From positions 1 to 38,518 of the forward strand of contig NZ_ASTG01000032.1 of the NCBI RefSeq assembly GCF_000412635.1: a stretch of 38,518 bases of DNA, given 5' to 3'. Under the pieces are notes generated by a model. It searched no databases. It was not told the DNA's origin and worked only from the letters and a program-made list of their open reading frames with translations. This stretch comes from Sphingobium bisphenolivorans (lineage in GTDB: Bacteria; Pseudomonadota; Alphaproteobacteria; Sphingomonadales; Sphingomonadaceae). Both the position numbers and the translations under genes were made by a program. Below are positions 29,869 through 38,143 of this stretch, piece by piece (within the stretch, counting starts at the first letter, position 1; the number at the start of each line of letters is the position of its first letter).

Positions 29869-30207
29869 TCAGGTGCCTCGTGCACATTCAAGGCACGTCG
29901 GCACCTCGGGTGCATGATCTAGCCGGGCGATCGCGATCTCCTCGCCGCAGGTCACGCACCAGCCATACTCACCGCTGTCGATGCGCTTGAGAGCAGCATC
30001 GATCCGCTCTCGCTCCTGGGCGCGACGCCGCTGGGATGCGAGCGCCATCGCCTGGACCTGCATGGCGTCGATCCTTGAAAGCCGGCCGACACTTTCCTGA
30101 TCCAGCGTGACCGGGGCGCGGTCTGCTTCGCTCAGTCTGTCCTCATCGACCAGCGCCGCTCGCCTGGCGAGCAGTCGCTGGCGAACGGCGTTGGGGTCGA
30201 GGTCCAT
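29869..30207 (-). CDS. DksA/TraR-family zinc-finger protein
   Basis: A 112-residue protein with an N-terminal coiled coil (about residues 1-80) and a C-terminal four-Cys zinc finger CVTCGEEIAIARLDHAPEVPTCLEC (C-x2-C-x17-C-x2-C). DksA-type factors insert in the RNA polymerase secondary channel and adjust transcription with ppGpp. It is shorter than DksA, closer to the small TraR/DksA-like group. Its start is 2 bp from the usp stop, so the genes are translationally coupled. Confidence 0.88.
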   Translation of the reverse strand: MDLDPNAVRQRLLARRAALVDEDRLSEADRAPVTLDQESVGRLSRIDAMQVQAMALASQRRRAQERERIDAALKRIDSGEYGWCVTCGEEIAIARLDHAPEVPTCLECARGT

Positions 30208-30209
30208 CG

Positions 30210-31064
30210 TTAACGGACCAGCAGCACTGGAACGTGGACGGTCCGGATCATCGTCGTCGTCGTGCTGCCCACGATGAGGGTACGCAGTGGCGAGTGGCCA
30301 TAGGCTCCCATGACCAGGATGCTGTCAGCGTTCGCCATCAGGTAATCCGGGATAACCTGCTCAGGCTTTCCTTCGTCCACAAACGTGTCGACGCTAAATC
30401 CGGCCATGCGGAGTGGCTCGGCCGCCCTTGCAAGGATATCGTGGCCGTCGGGTTCACGGACGCCTGCAGATACCAGGTGCACAGGCAGGCCGCTGAACAG
30501 CGGTGACGCCGCCACCATGGCGACGGCGCGGGTCGCAGCCGCACTATCGTCGTAGGCGATGACCACCGAACGCGGGGTCTGCTTGAACTCGCGCGGCGCA
30601 ATGAGCACCGGCTTGTCGCTGGCGCGGACGACGCGCTCCACCTTGGAGCCAATGTGCTCCATGGCGAATTGGCCTGATGCACCACGCTTACCGATCACGA
30701 GAAGGCCGGCATCGGCCTCACGCTCGACGATCGTCTCGACGATGCCGCCATGCAGGTGCATCGACGACACAGTGACGCCATGGCCCTTCAGGCGTTCGAT
30801 GCCCGCGTCGAGGAGGATACGCCCTTCCTCGATCGCGAGACGTCCAGCTGCTTCCTCGATCCGGGTCAGCTCTTCGAGCAGCTCACTTTTGACACCGAGA
30901 CCGATTGCTCCGCTGTGGTCGTGCCGTGCGGCGATCGCGTCTTTTCGTTGAACGATGTGGAGCAGTTCGACATCCACACCGAGGCCTTTTGCAGCCCATG
31001 CTGCCAGATCGACGACGCTGGTTGCGTAAGTGGAGGCGTCGATACACGCCAAGATACGGCTCAT
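30210..31064 (-). CDS. Tandem universal stress protein
   Basis: A 284-residue protein with two UspA domains (about 1-145 and 150-284). Each ends in an ATP-binding motif of the G-x2-G-x9-G(S/T) type: GKRGASGQFAMEHIGSKVERVV in the first and GAYGHSPLRTLIVGSTTTTMI in the second. Tandem Usp proteins aid survival under starvation, oxidative or membrane stress. The ATG follows AAGGAGAGGGC. It comes 12 bp after the SulP gene; SulP-Usp pairs are common, and Usp may modulate the transporter. Confidence 0.92.
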   Translation of the reverse strand: MSRILACIDASTYATSVVDLAAWAAKGLGVDVELLHIVQRKDAIAARHDHSGAIGLGVKSELLEELTRIEEAAGRLAIEEGRILLDAGIERLKGHGVTVSSMHLHGGIVETIVEREADAGLLVIGKRGASGQFAMEHIGSKVERVVRASDKPVLIAPREFKQTPRSVVIAYDDSAAATRAVAMVAASPLFSGLPVHLVSAGVREPDGHDILARAAEPLRMAGFSVDTFVDEGKPEQVIPDYLMANADSILVMGAYGHSPLRTLIVGSTTTTMIRTVHVPVLLVR

Positions 31065-31076
31065 GATGCCCTCTCC

Positions 31077-32561
31077 TTAGTGAGCACCCAGCGCTGCTTC
31101 GGCGCCGGGCTTATCGTGAATGGCAAAGCGGTCGACCATCGTCGCGCTTGCCTGGTTGAGGCCGAGAACATCGACGTGCGTGCCCTCGCGGCGGAACTTC
31201 AGGATCGCCTTGTCGAGGCTGCCGACTGCTGAAATGTCCCAGAAATGCGCCGCGGAAACGTCGATAACGACGCTATCCAGGACCTCCTTGAAGTCGAAGG
31301 CGTCGGCGAACCGTTCGGACGAGGCGAAGAACACCTGACCCGACACGCGGTAGGTGCGCGTCTTGCCGTCGCCGCTCAGCTCCGACGAGACGTCGAACAG
31401 GCGTTTGACCTTGCTGGCGAAGAACAGGCCTGAAAGCACCACGCCGGCGACCACACCCTGGGCGAGGTCATGGGTCGAGACGACCACCAGCACCGTCACC
31501 AGCATGACGACCGACGACTGCCACGGATGGCTCCTGAGGTTCTTGATCGATCCCCACGAGAAGGTGCCGATCGACACCATGATCATGACTGCGACAAGCG
31601 CCGGCATCGGGATGCGGGCAACCAGCGGTCCCAGGACGACGATCAGGAACAGCAGGAAGACGCCGGAAACGAAGGTCGAAAGCCTCGTCGAGCCGCCTGA
31701 CTTGATGTTGATGACCGACTGACCGATCATGGCGCAGCCGCCCATGCCGCCGAGGAAGCCGGTAAGGAAATTGGCGATCCCCTGCCCCTTCATCTCGCGA
31801 CGCTTGTTCGAGGGCGTGTCGGTCAGATCATCGACGATCTGGGCGGTCATCATCGATTCGAGCAAGCCCACGGCGGCCATTGTCAACGAGAACGGAAAGA
31901 TGATCCGCAGAGTGTCGAGCGTGAACGGCACCTGTGGGATCCAGAACGAAGGAAGCGACGAGGGCAGCTTGCCCATGTCACCAACCGTGTTGACCTTGAT
32001 CCCTGCGTAGATCGATACGGCCGTGAGAATGACGATCGCTACCAGTGGCGACGGCACCGCCTTTGTCAGGCGCGGGAATAGGTAAATGATGGCCAGCCCC
32101 ACTGCCACCATCGCGTAGGTTTCCCACCCGACATTGGTGAGCTGGGGGAGCTGCGCAATGAAGATGAGGATCGCCAGTGCGTTGACGAAGCCGGTGATCA
32201 CCGAGCGAGACACATACTGCATCAGCAGGTCGAGCTTCAGAAATCCGGCAATCGCCTGAATGATGCCCATCAGGATCGTCGCAGCGAACAGGTACTCGAC
32301 GCCGTGGTCGCGGATCAGCGGCAGGACGAGAACGGCGATTGCCGCGGTTGAAGCCGAGATCATGCCCGGGCGACCGCCCACCAGCGAAATGATGACGGCG
32401 ATCGAGAAGGAGGCAAATAGCCCGACGCTTGGATCGACGCCGGCGATGATCGAGAAGCCGATCGCTTCCGGGATCAAGGCGAGCGCGACAACGATGCCCG
32501 CCAGGGCGTCTCCCTTTGGATTGGATAGCCAATCCTGTTTTATCGATGTGATGCTTGTCAT
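31077..32561 (-). CDS. SulP-family anion permease with STAS domain
   Basis: A 494-residue SulP/SLC26-type transporter. The N-terminal membrane part has about 12-14 helices with the family blocks [43 protein letters not shown] and [25 protein letters not shown]; the C-terminal STAS domain is at about 400-490 ([39 protein letters not shown]). Members move sulfate, bicarbonate or dicarboxylates; the substrate here is not known. The ATG at 32561 follows AGAGG; the longer frame is not needed. Confidence 0.92.
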   Translation of the reverse strand: MTSITSIKQDWLSNPKGDALAGIVVALALIPEAIGFSIIAGVDPSVGLFASFSIAVIISLVGGRPGMISASTAAIAVLVLPLIRDHGVEYLFAATILMGIIQAIAGFLKLDLLMQYVSRSVITGFVNALAILIFIAQLPQLTNVGWETYAMVAVGLAIIYLFPRLTKAVPSPLVAIVILTAVSIYAGIKVNTVGDMGKLPSSLPSFWIPQVPFTLDTLRIIFPFSLTMAAVGLLESMMTAQIVDDLTDTPSNKRREMKGQGIANFLTGFLGGMGGCAMIGQSVINIKSGGSTRLSTFVSGVFLLFLIVVLGPLVARIPMPALVAVMIMVSIGTFSWGSIKNLRSHPWQSSVVMLVTVLVVVSTHDLAQGVVAGVVLSGLFFASKVKRLFDVSSELSGDGKTRTYRVSGQVFFASSERFADAFDFKEVLDSVVIDVSAAHFWDISAVGSLDKAILKFRREGTHVDVLGLNQASATMVDRFAIHDKPGAEAALGAH

Positions 32562-32626
32562 GAAGCCTCTGCTTGAAAGGTGTGTGCAGGTTCGACCTGC
32601 GTCATGCATTCAACGGCAACCCCGCT

Positions 32627-33907
32627 TCAGGCGGTGTCAGCCATCAGCCGGGCGTTCGCCCGGTCTCTGTCGGTGATGTAGTCCCGGGTGAGCGGCACGG
32701 CGTCGACACGCCGTGCGAGCTGGATTTGAAAGTTCATGTGTCCCTGGTGCCGGAACGCGCTTTCGCTTGCTGCGAGGTAGAAGTCCCACATGCGGCAGAA
32801 GCGTTCGTCGTAGAGCTTTGCGATCTGTGGACGATGCGCGCGAAAACGCCGCTGCCACTCGACCAGCGTCTCAGCATAGTGAAGCCGTAGGATCTCGATG
32901 TCAGTGACCCACAGACCGGCACGCTCGATTGCCGGCAGCACCTCGGACAGTGCCGGGATATAGCCGCCCGGGAAGATGTACTTCTCGATCCAGGGATTGG
33001 TGATGTCGGGTCCGTCCTTGCGACCGATCGAGTGGATCACCGCAACGCCGTCATCTGTCAGCAGCTCGGCGACCTTTTGGAAGAAGGTGTCGTAGTTGGG
33101 GACGCCGACATGCTCGAACATGCCGACTGAAACGATCCGGTGGAACGAGCCTTCAACGTCGCGATAATCGGTAAGCTCGAAGCGCGCGTTGCTGAGCGAG
33201 GCGCGCTCGCGCGCTACCCGGAGCTGTTCGCCAGACAGGGTAACACCGAGTACCGAGACTTGCTCAGTGGCGGCAACTTCGAGCGCCATTCCACCCCATC
33301 CGCAGCCGATGTCGAGAACGCGCTGGCCGGGCTCCAGCAACAGCTTGGAGATGAGGTGGCGCTTTTTGGCGAGCTGCGCCTCCTCCAGCGTCATTCCAGC
33401 TTCGGCGAAATAGGCGCAACTGTACTGCATGTCGGCGTCGAGAAAGAGCCGGTAGAGGTCTAGCGATAGGTCGTAATGATGCTCAACATTGCGTCGCGAG
33501 CGCAGGCGCGCATTGGTCTGTTGAAACCGGCGTTTAAGCCGAAGTGCGACGTTGCCAAGATTGGACTGAGACAGCTCGAGCGCCGCCTGGTTGCGAAACA
33601 CCAGCGCGAAGAACTCGGCAAGCGTGCCTTTGACTAGCACCAGCTCGCCATCGACGAACGTCTCACCCAGTGCGAGATCAGGGTTGGCGACGATCCGGCG
33701 GGCCGCTGCCGCGGTAAGGCCAAGGATGACTTCTGGACCGGAACGGTCACCGAAGTGGAGCAGCTCGCCAGAGCTACCATCCACAAAAGCTAAGTTGCCG
33801 ACCGTCAGAATACGATCGAGGAGAAGGGAAAGGGCACGCCCCGGATGGACGTGGGTGGAATCGAACAAGCGGTCTTGGTCGTCGGATTGTACCGCGCAAA
33901 GCGTCAT
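32627..33907 (-). CDS. cfa: Cyclopropane-fatty-acyl-phospholipid synthase family protein
   Basis: A 426-residue SAM-dependent methyltransferase of the CFA synthase family, which adds a methylene bridge to unsaturated acyl chains in the membrane and raises resistance to acid and desiccation. The SAM-binding motif [16 protein letters not shown] is near residue 195-210, preceded by [24 protein letters not shown]; the C-terminal part has [26 protein letters not shown] and [27 protein letters not shown]. It is the first gene of the cargo operon; the promoter should lie just above 33907. Confidence 0.92.
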   Translation of the reverse strand: MTLCAVQSDDQDRLFDSTHVHPGRALSLLLDRILTVGNLAFVDGSSGELLHFGDRSGPEVILGLTAAAARRIVANPDLALGETFVDGELVLVKGTLAEFFALVFRNQAALELSQSNLGNVALRLKRRFQQTNARLRSRRNVEHHYDLSLDLYRLFLDADMQYSCAYFAEAGMTLEEAQLAKKRHLISKLLLEPGQRVLDIGCGWGGMALEVAATEQVSVLGVTLSGEQLRVARERASLSNARFELTDYRDVEGSFHRIVSVGMFEHVGVPNYDTFFQKVAELLTDDGVAVIHSIGRKDGPDITNPWIEKYIFPGGYIPALSEVLPAIERAGLWVTDIEILRLHYAETLVEWQRRFRAHRPQIAKLYDERFCRMWDFYLAASESAFRHQGHMNFQIQLARRVDAVPLTRDYITDRDRANARLMADTA

Positions 33908-34449
33908 CGGCTAATAACCTTAGCTGAGCGTACACGCGTGCTGCACAGCACAGGGCTGCGAAAGGCCGAGTGTCAGCGATCAGATTAACGGGGGGACAAG
34001 CCCAAGCGGCAGCGACCAAGGTGGTCAGCAAGCGGCGGGGTTTGTCAGGTTATCCCGGGGATAGGCGCCGGGCCGAGCCACCTAGCATAAAGCGCTAGGT
34101 CCGGCGGATGCCGGCGCACTTAGACGAAATGAATCTCCTGCGCAAGAGGAAACTGCGTAGGCACCTCGACGAGCTTAGCGCCTACCTCCAAACAAGCTAT
34201 CTGTCCCAAAACACCATCCCATTCGGGACGGTCGCGGCCAGCGCGCTTCGACTGGTTCAGTCGTAAACGTATATCTGTGCCCGTTTTATGCGCCACCCGC
34301 TGTTCGCAAAAACCTTCCTTTCTGACGACCTTGCCGGCGGGCCATGACCGCAACGCATTTCTGCCGCCCGCCGCTTGTCAGAACTGTTCTGAAAACCTGC
34401 TTCGCAAAAGCGCCTGCCGGCGACGGGTTTGGAGAACCCACGGGCGGGG
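33908..34449. other. Promoter-side non-coding region of the cargo operon
   Basis: About 540 bp between cfa and the right terminal repeat. It should contain the cfa promoter, but I see no clear consensus. The only notable frame is a small plus-strand one (34108-34266). The part from about 34290 to 34449 is GC-rich and shows no gene. Confidence 0.5.
34108..34266 (+). CDS. Possible small protein (52 residues) inside the insertion
   Basis: MPAHLDEMNLLRKRKLRRHLDELSAYLQTSYLSQNTIPFGTVAASALRLVQS is a plausible helical peptide on the plus strand, opposite to the other cargo genes. The ribosome site is weak (AGGTCCGGCGG). It may be a real small gene or a remnant of an older gene, as it sits just inside the insertion end where a transposition or recombination gene might have been. 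No family recognised. Confidence 0.3.
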   Translation: MPAHLDEMNLLRKRKLRRHLDELSAYLQTSYLSQNTIPFGTVAASALRLVQS

Positions 34450-34605
34450 AGCGTGAGCACGACGCCCCGTTTGCAAGCAGCGCCGGATGATGGCGAGCAC
34501 ACTGGCAGATAATTCGAGCAGGATGCCACCCGCCAGTGGCAGATAGCGTGAGCAGGAAATCTGGCTGTTTGCGAGCAGACGCCGTCATGATTGCAAGCGC
34601 CTACA
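34450..34605 (-). repeat. Right 156-bp terminal inverted repeat of the insertion
   Basis: Reverse complement of 28072-28227 with about 20 mismatches and no gaps. It shows the same TGCTC...CTGCCA motif copies as the left end. The frame of the truncated DUF6884 gene runs on into it, giving an artificial tail. Confidence 0.85.
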
Positions 34606-34611
34606 CCTAGC
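34606..34611. repeat. Target site duplication CCTAGC, right copy
   Basis: Partner of 28066-28071, directly outside the right end of the insertion. Confidence 0.85.
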
Positions 34612-35021
34612 GTTTCGTCATAGGGCGCGATGACGGTTTCCGGGGCGATCAGGCCATGCTTTGCTGACAGGATGAACCATGCGCCGCCCTGTCGTTCGAC
34701 ATAGGCACGGGCCTTCTGGAACCATGGCGATGCGTAAAGATCGCGCGCCGGGGCGGGGCGGTCCAGCTTCGCAGCAACGCAAGCGACAAGGAAAACCGGA
34801 GACGGGGACGGGGGAGGGTCGATGACAGACGGCGGCGCTACCTCAAGATCGGCAATGACGGTGCAGCGGCCCCATTTCTGCAATTGGCGCTGCCATCCTT
34901 TCGGCGGTCCCTTGCGCTCGGCAACGTGGGAAAGGGTCGGGCCGCCGAACAGGTCGGGTTGTTCCCCGATGCGTTGCACCGGGGGAACGTAGCGGGGTTC
35001 TCGGATGCAATGGCGGGCCAT
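34606..35021 (-). pseudogene. DUF6884-type gene, N-terminal half (split by insertion)
   Basis: From ATG 35021 the frame encodes 137 codons of a DUF6884-type protein (VFLVACVAAKLDRPAPARDLYASPWFQKARAYVERQGGAWFILSAKHGLIAPETVIAPYDETL), then meets the insertion at 34605 and ends in unrelated sequence at 34257. The family's blocks CxxxK, ARDLY, F.KAR.Y and SAKHGL are intact here; the LAGxxYR/PMEGLG end is at 27861-28071. The family's role is not established, though it is common on plasmids and near anti-restriction genes. The left part of the 34606-34611 duplication marks the break. The ribosome site GGGGAAT is adequate. Confidence 0.88.
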
Positions 35022-35033
35022 GCTCGATTCCCC

Positions 35034-35843
35034 TTAAAAGGCGAAAGCGGTCTGGCCGCTCGCCTCGGTGAAGCTGTCGCTATCGCCTGCGGCGTAGCGG
35101 TCGCGGCCCTTGGTCGACCATTGCAGGAAACCGGCACGGTCATAGGAAAACCAACCGTCCTCGATCCCGACGATGAAGGCCCATGCCTCATCTTCGGCGC
35201 AAAGGCCGTGAGCGTTGATCGCCCAATATTCGGCGCTGCGGTCCTGCTTGCACGGGGACGGGGCGGAAAGGCTTAGGATCAGCGCGGCGCGGTCGGTCGG
35301 CTCGGTGGCGTCCATCGCGCGCATGATCTGGCGGGCCTCGGCGGTGTTGATATGGCCGCTCGCCTTCTTGTCCTCATGGTGCGAGTGGCGAAGGCCATAG
35401 GCAACGGCCTTGAAGATGTTGCGTGGTTCGGTGAACTCCTGCGTTTCGAGCAATTCGCGCCATTTCCCGGCGCTGATAAGGTCCACCGCATGATGCCAGA
35501 GCGAATGAACGCGGTTGCTGTAGCCGTGGCGGTTCGTCACGCCATCGCGGGCGATCTCGATCCCTAGCGCGCGCTCGACGTGCTGCACGAAAGGATGGGC
35601 GGCAAGCAAAGGATGGCGAAGGCCGATCTTGCGCGGCTCGTCCTGCTCTGCACGGATAACCTCTATGGGGAACTGAAACAGGCGCGACGGCAGATTCCAC
35701 GGCGCGGAAAGGGGAAAGTCACGGGGCACATCAAGCGCCCCGTTAATATCCAGCACAAAGCCGTTTGGCGCGAAGCCTGCGGCAATGATCTGGTCGCCCA
35801 GCTGGTTGGCCTGCGCGGTGCGTATCGCGGCGGCGGCGCTCAT
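35034..35843 (-). CDS. Hypothetical leading-region protein (269 residues)
   Basis: A soluble protein (MSAAAAIRTAQANQLGDQIIAAGFAPNGFVLDINGALDVPRDFPLSAPWNLPSRLF ...) with a central Trp/His-containing block (NRHGYSNRVHSLWHHAVDLISAGKWRELLETQEFTEPRNIFKAVAYGLRHSHHEDKKASGHINTAEARQIMRAMD) and a C-terminus with YWAINAHGLCAEDEAWAFIVGIEDGWFSYDRAGFLQWSTKG. No family recognised. The ATG at 35843 overlaps the stop of the upstream gene (ATGA), so 23 codons further upstream in frame are dismissed. It is 12 bp ahead of the DUF6884-type gene, so they share an operon. Confidence 0.65.
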   Translation of the reverse strand: MSAAAAIRTAQANQLGDQIIAAGFAPNGFVLDINGALDVPRDFPLSAPWNLPSRLFQFPIEVIRAEQDEPRKIGLRHPLLAAHPFVQHVERALGIEIARDGVTNRHGYSNRVHSLWHHAVDLISAGKWRELLETQEFTEPRNIFKAVAYGLRHSHHEDKKASGHINTAEARQIMRAMDATEPTDRAALILSLSAPSPCKQDRSAEYWAINAHGLCAEDEAWAFIVGIEDGWFSYDRAGFLQWSTKGRDRYAAGDSDSFTEASGQTAFAF

Positions 35844-36088
35844 GCGCTCAACTCCGCATAGGTGGCGCTGCACTCGTAGCGGATCGCATCGCCATCCCAC
35901 ATAGGACCGCAAACGCCCTTGAATTTCGGTGCGCCCTGCAACTCAAGCCGCTGGCTCGGATTGCTGTTGTAACCGCTGCATTGAAGCCCCTCGACCGCTG
36001 CCCGGCTGACGATGGTTTCAAAGGTCGCGCCCTCGATCTCGATCCGGTCAAAGTCCTGCTCGGTCTGGCGGTAGATACGGATTTTCAT
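35840..36088 (-). CDS. Hypothetical small protein, first gene of its operon
   Basis: An 82-residue protein (MKIRIYRQTEQDFDRIEIEGATFETIVSRAAVEGLQCSGYNSNPSQRLELQGAPKFKGVCGPMWDGDAIRYECSATYAELSA), beta-rich, with three Cys and no motif that I know. AGGAAGGGAAA precedes the ATG. It leads an operon with the 269-residue protein and the DUF6884-type gene. A 255-bp structured leader that is duplicated at 38144-38439 ends 20 bp before its start. Confidence 0.6.
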   Translation of the reverse strand: MKIRIYRQTEQDFDRIEIEGATFETIVSRAAVEGLQCSGYNSNPSQRLELQGAPKFKGVCGPMWDGDAIRYECSATYAELSA

Positions 36089-36107
36089 GGGCTTTCCCTT
36101 CCTAATT

Positions 36108-36362
36108 GAGCCGAAGGCGATGACGGGTCATCGACTTCTGCCGAAAGCGGGCGACGCTGGGCCGGGGAATGCCGCAAACGGGGCCGATCAGGGGGGAGGG
36201 GGATCACCCGCCCTGCACGGAGCGCAGCGAAGGAAGGACGGGGAAACCCGCCTGATCGCCAAGCGGAGCCGCGCAGCGGCGGAGACGGTCTAGCCCTTGC
36301 GGCAGGGGGCAGGAACAGGCCCCAAACGCGACAAATCAGCGCGGCGGCTTGCCGCCTCAATC
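36108..36362 (-). repeat. Structured duplicated leader, copy A (255 bp)
   Basis: Closely matches 38144-38439. Both contain many stems, for example GATGACGGGTCATC near the gene side, a GATCAGG...CCTGATC long-range pair, GGGGC...GCCCC and GGCGGC...GCCGCC at the far end. Each lies directly upstream of a minus-strand gene start. A plus-strand open frame (about 36123-36293) is shared with copy B but looks like a by-product of the high GC content. Confidence 0.85.
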
Positions 36363-36377
36363 TGCGCCAGGACAGGC

Positions 36378-36393
36378 GGTGGCAGCTGCCACC
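36378..36393. repeat. 16-bp palindrome GGTGGCAGCTGCCACC, site 7
   Basis: Exact copy at the centre of a perfect 26-bp palindrome (36373-36398), the longest of the set, 7 bp beyond the methyltransferase stop and just upstream of structured leader A. Confidence 0.85.
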
Positions 36394-36404
36394 GCCTGCA
36401 CCGA

Positions 36405-37862
36405 TCAACCCGGCTTGCGGATCGCAAGCAAAACAGTGTTCACGTTGGTTCCGGCGTGGGCGAAAGAACCGGGGGGAAGGTCGATCCATTTGCGACCGTG
36501 GAAATAGATCGCCTCGCAACCAGCGATCATGCGGTGTAGCGCCTTGTGGCGCTGATCCTCGCCATACTCTGCCCGCGCGCTCATGATCGCCACCAGCACG
36601 CCTCCCGGTTTGAGAAAGGCGAGGGCATGGCGCACATGGTCACAGTCGCGGCCTCGATCAAAAGGCGGGTTCATTATCACCGCGTCGAACGGTGTGTAAT
36701 GGGCCGGGTCCAATGCGAGAAAATCGCCCTCGATCGCATCGGCAAAGCCATGGATTACGCGTAGTTCGTGGGCGAAGCCCGGTTGCAGCTCCACGCAAGT
36801 TACATCGGCACCAGCGTTGCGCGCGGCCGAAGCAAGCGCGGCCTTTCCCGCGCTAGGCTCTAGAACGCGCTGGCCTGTGCTGATCCTCGCATGTTCGATG
36901 ACCTGGGCGGCGATCTCCGGGGAAGTCATGAACGCGCCGAAGTTCTTGGCGGGCGTGATATGATAGGCCGGGGCCGCTTCTGCCTCGGTCGTTTCGTAAC
37001 CATCACCGATGGCCTCGCCGTAATATTCCGCGAGCAACAAATTCACGCTCTGCAGAAGGTCGTCGCGCTCGAACCATATGTGAAGATTGCCATTCTTGAA
37101 AATGCGAACGCGGAAATAGTCGCCCTCGATCACGGTTGGCAGCGATCCGCGCACGCGCGCGGCATCGGCAACCTGTGAGGCGATGCTGTGGCCCTCTGAA
37201 ACAGGGGGCTTTTCGTCCAGTTCCAGAAAGACGCGCTCCACGTCCCGCAACGTGTCGCGGCGCTCGTATCGGTCCCATGATCCCCATTCGTTCAAGGCGC
37301 GGTCGATGATGAGACGCGCGCCGATCTTGAAACCGTTGTGCGAGCGAAAGCGGCGATCCAGCTTGGCGAAGACGTTGGCGATGCCGCGCAAATAGAGGTC
37401 GCGCCGGTTGGTCCAGATATTCCCGAAAGTCGCGGCGCAGTTGTCGGGCGTGAACGGCACGGGATCATCGCGCAAGCCGTCATGAAACTCCTTTCGGGCC
37501 TGCTGGTCTAGCAGCTGGTCGAAACCCAGCTGCTCCATGAGGGCCGCCCAGCACCGGCGGTCCATCGTGTGCGTCAAGACGCGCTCGAAATTGTCGCGTG
37601 CGTCGATGGTCTGGCGCGCTCCCGTCTCCTTGTCGCGCTGGTCGATAGGCTGCGACTGGATGAAAGCGCGAGTCAACGTGTCCTCGGTCCAGTCGCGGCC
37701 ACATGACAGTGACAATGCGCCGCCAAGGGTCAGGCGCGCCGCCTCGTCGCGGGTTGCATGGTAGGTGTCATAGAGGCCCAGCCAAAGGGCTATGGCCTTA
37801 TCTCGGCCGTCGCAAATATCCGCAATCTGCGCGGGCGTCATAAGCTCCTGGCCCATGCTCAC
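36405..37862 (-). CDS. DUF4942 / N6-adenine DNA methyltransferase-like protein
   Basis: A 485-residue protein. The first half (about 30-300) fits DUF4942 (DRRCWAALMEQLGFDQLLDQQARKEFHDGL ... NVFAKLDRRFRSHNGFKIGARLII ... YFRVRIFKNGNLHIWFERDDLLQSVNLLLAEYYG); the second half is a SAM-dependent methyltransferase with VLEPSAGKAALASAARNAGADVTCVELQPG (motif I) and the catalytic NPPF near residue 396 of the N6-adenine class. Such plasmid enzymes without a partner nuclease may protect the entering DNA from restriction. The GTG at 37862 overlaps the previous stop by 4 bp (GTGA) after a G-run; ATG 37856 is an alternative. No restriction endonuclease is nearby. Confidence 0.85.
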   Translation of the reverse strand: MSMGQELMTPAQIADICDGRDKAIALWLGLYDTYHATRDEAARLTLGGALSLSCGRDWTEDTLTRAFIQSQPIDQRDKETGARQTIDARDNFERVLTHTMDRRCWAALMEQLGFDQLLDQQARKEFHDGLRDDPVPFTPDNCAATFGNIWTNRRDLYLRGIANVFAKLDRRFRSHNGFKIGARLIIDRALNEWGSWDRYERRDTLRDVERVFLELDEKPPVSEGHSIASQVADAARVRGSLPTVIEGDYFRVRIFKNGNLHIWFERDDLLQSVNLLLAEYYGEAIGDGYETTEAEAAPAYHITPAKNFGAFMTSPEIAAQVIEHARISTGQRVLEPSAGKAALASAARNAGADVTCVELQPGFAHELRVIHGFADAIEGDFLALDPAHYTPFDAVIMNPPFDRGRDCDHVRHALAFLKPGGVLVAIMSARAEYGEDQRHKALHRMIAGCEAIYFHGRKWIDLPPGSFAHAGTNVNTVLLAIRKPG

Positions 37863-38119
37863 GCCCCCCCGATGATAAGAGCACCAAAGCCGAAGCCCTC
37901 GGCGGCGTCCTCGATGGTGGTCACAAGGCCGTCAAAATCTTCATCCGGTCCTAGTAGGTCGGCAATCTCGATGACGGCGGGAAGGTCAGCGCCATGATTT
38001 TCGGCAAGGTCTTTGATGTAGCCGAAGCGGTCAAAATTGCCCTCTTCCTCATAGCGAGCGAGCGGAATGGTGCGTGCGGCGTTGATCCGAAGAATCGTTG
38101 CCAACGGAATGTCGGTCAT
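37859..38119 (-). CDS. Hypothetical acidic small protein upstream of the methyltransferase
   Basis: An 86-residue protein (MTDIPLATILRINAARTIPLARYEEEGNFDRFGYIKDLAENHGADLPAVIEIADLLGPDEDFDGLVTTIEDAAEGFGFGALIIGGA), strongly acidic in its C-terminal half. No family recognised. It is co-translated with the methyltransferase (4-bp overlap). The ATG at 38119 was chosen over a longer frame into the leader; AGGGAAAACAG lies upstream. Its own upstream region is structured leader copy B. Confidence 0.6.
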   Translation of the reverse strand: MTDIPLATILRINAARTIPLARYEEEGNFDRFGYIKDLAENHGADLPAVIEIADLLGPDEDFDGLVTTIEDAAEGFGFGALIIGGA

Positions 38120-38143
38120 GTGCTGTTTTCCCTGCCTTGAATG

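Larger units (their letters stand above)
28072..34605. mobile_element. 6.5-kb insertion with 156-bp inverted ends, no visible transposase
   Basis: Outer ends read TGTAGG...CCTACA, and the first 156 bp at each end match as inverted repeats at about 136 positions without gaps. A 6-bp CCTAGC duplication flanks it, and the interrupted DUF6884 gene is in frame on removal. TG...CA ends, long repeats with several internal copies of an 18-bp motif and a short target duplication recall Tn7/Tn5053-like (Mu-type transposase) elements. The cargo is six minus-strand genes for membrane lipid, anion transport and stress. I see no transposase, integrase or resolvase, so mobility must come from elsewhere. Confidence 0.85.
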
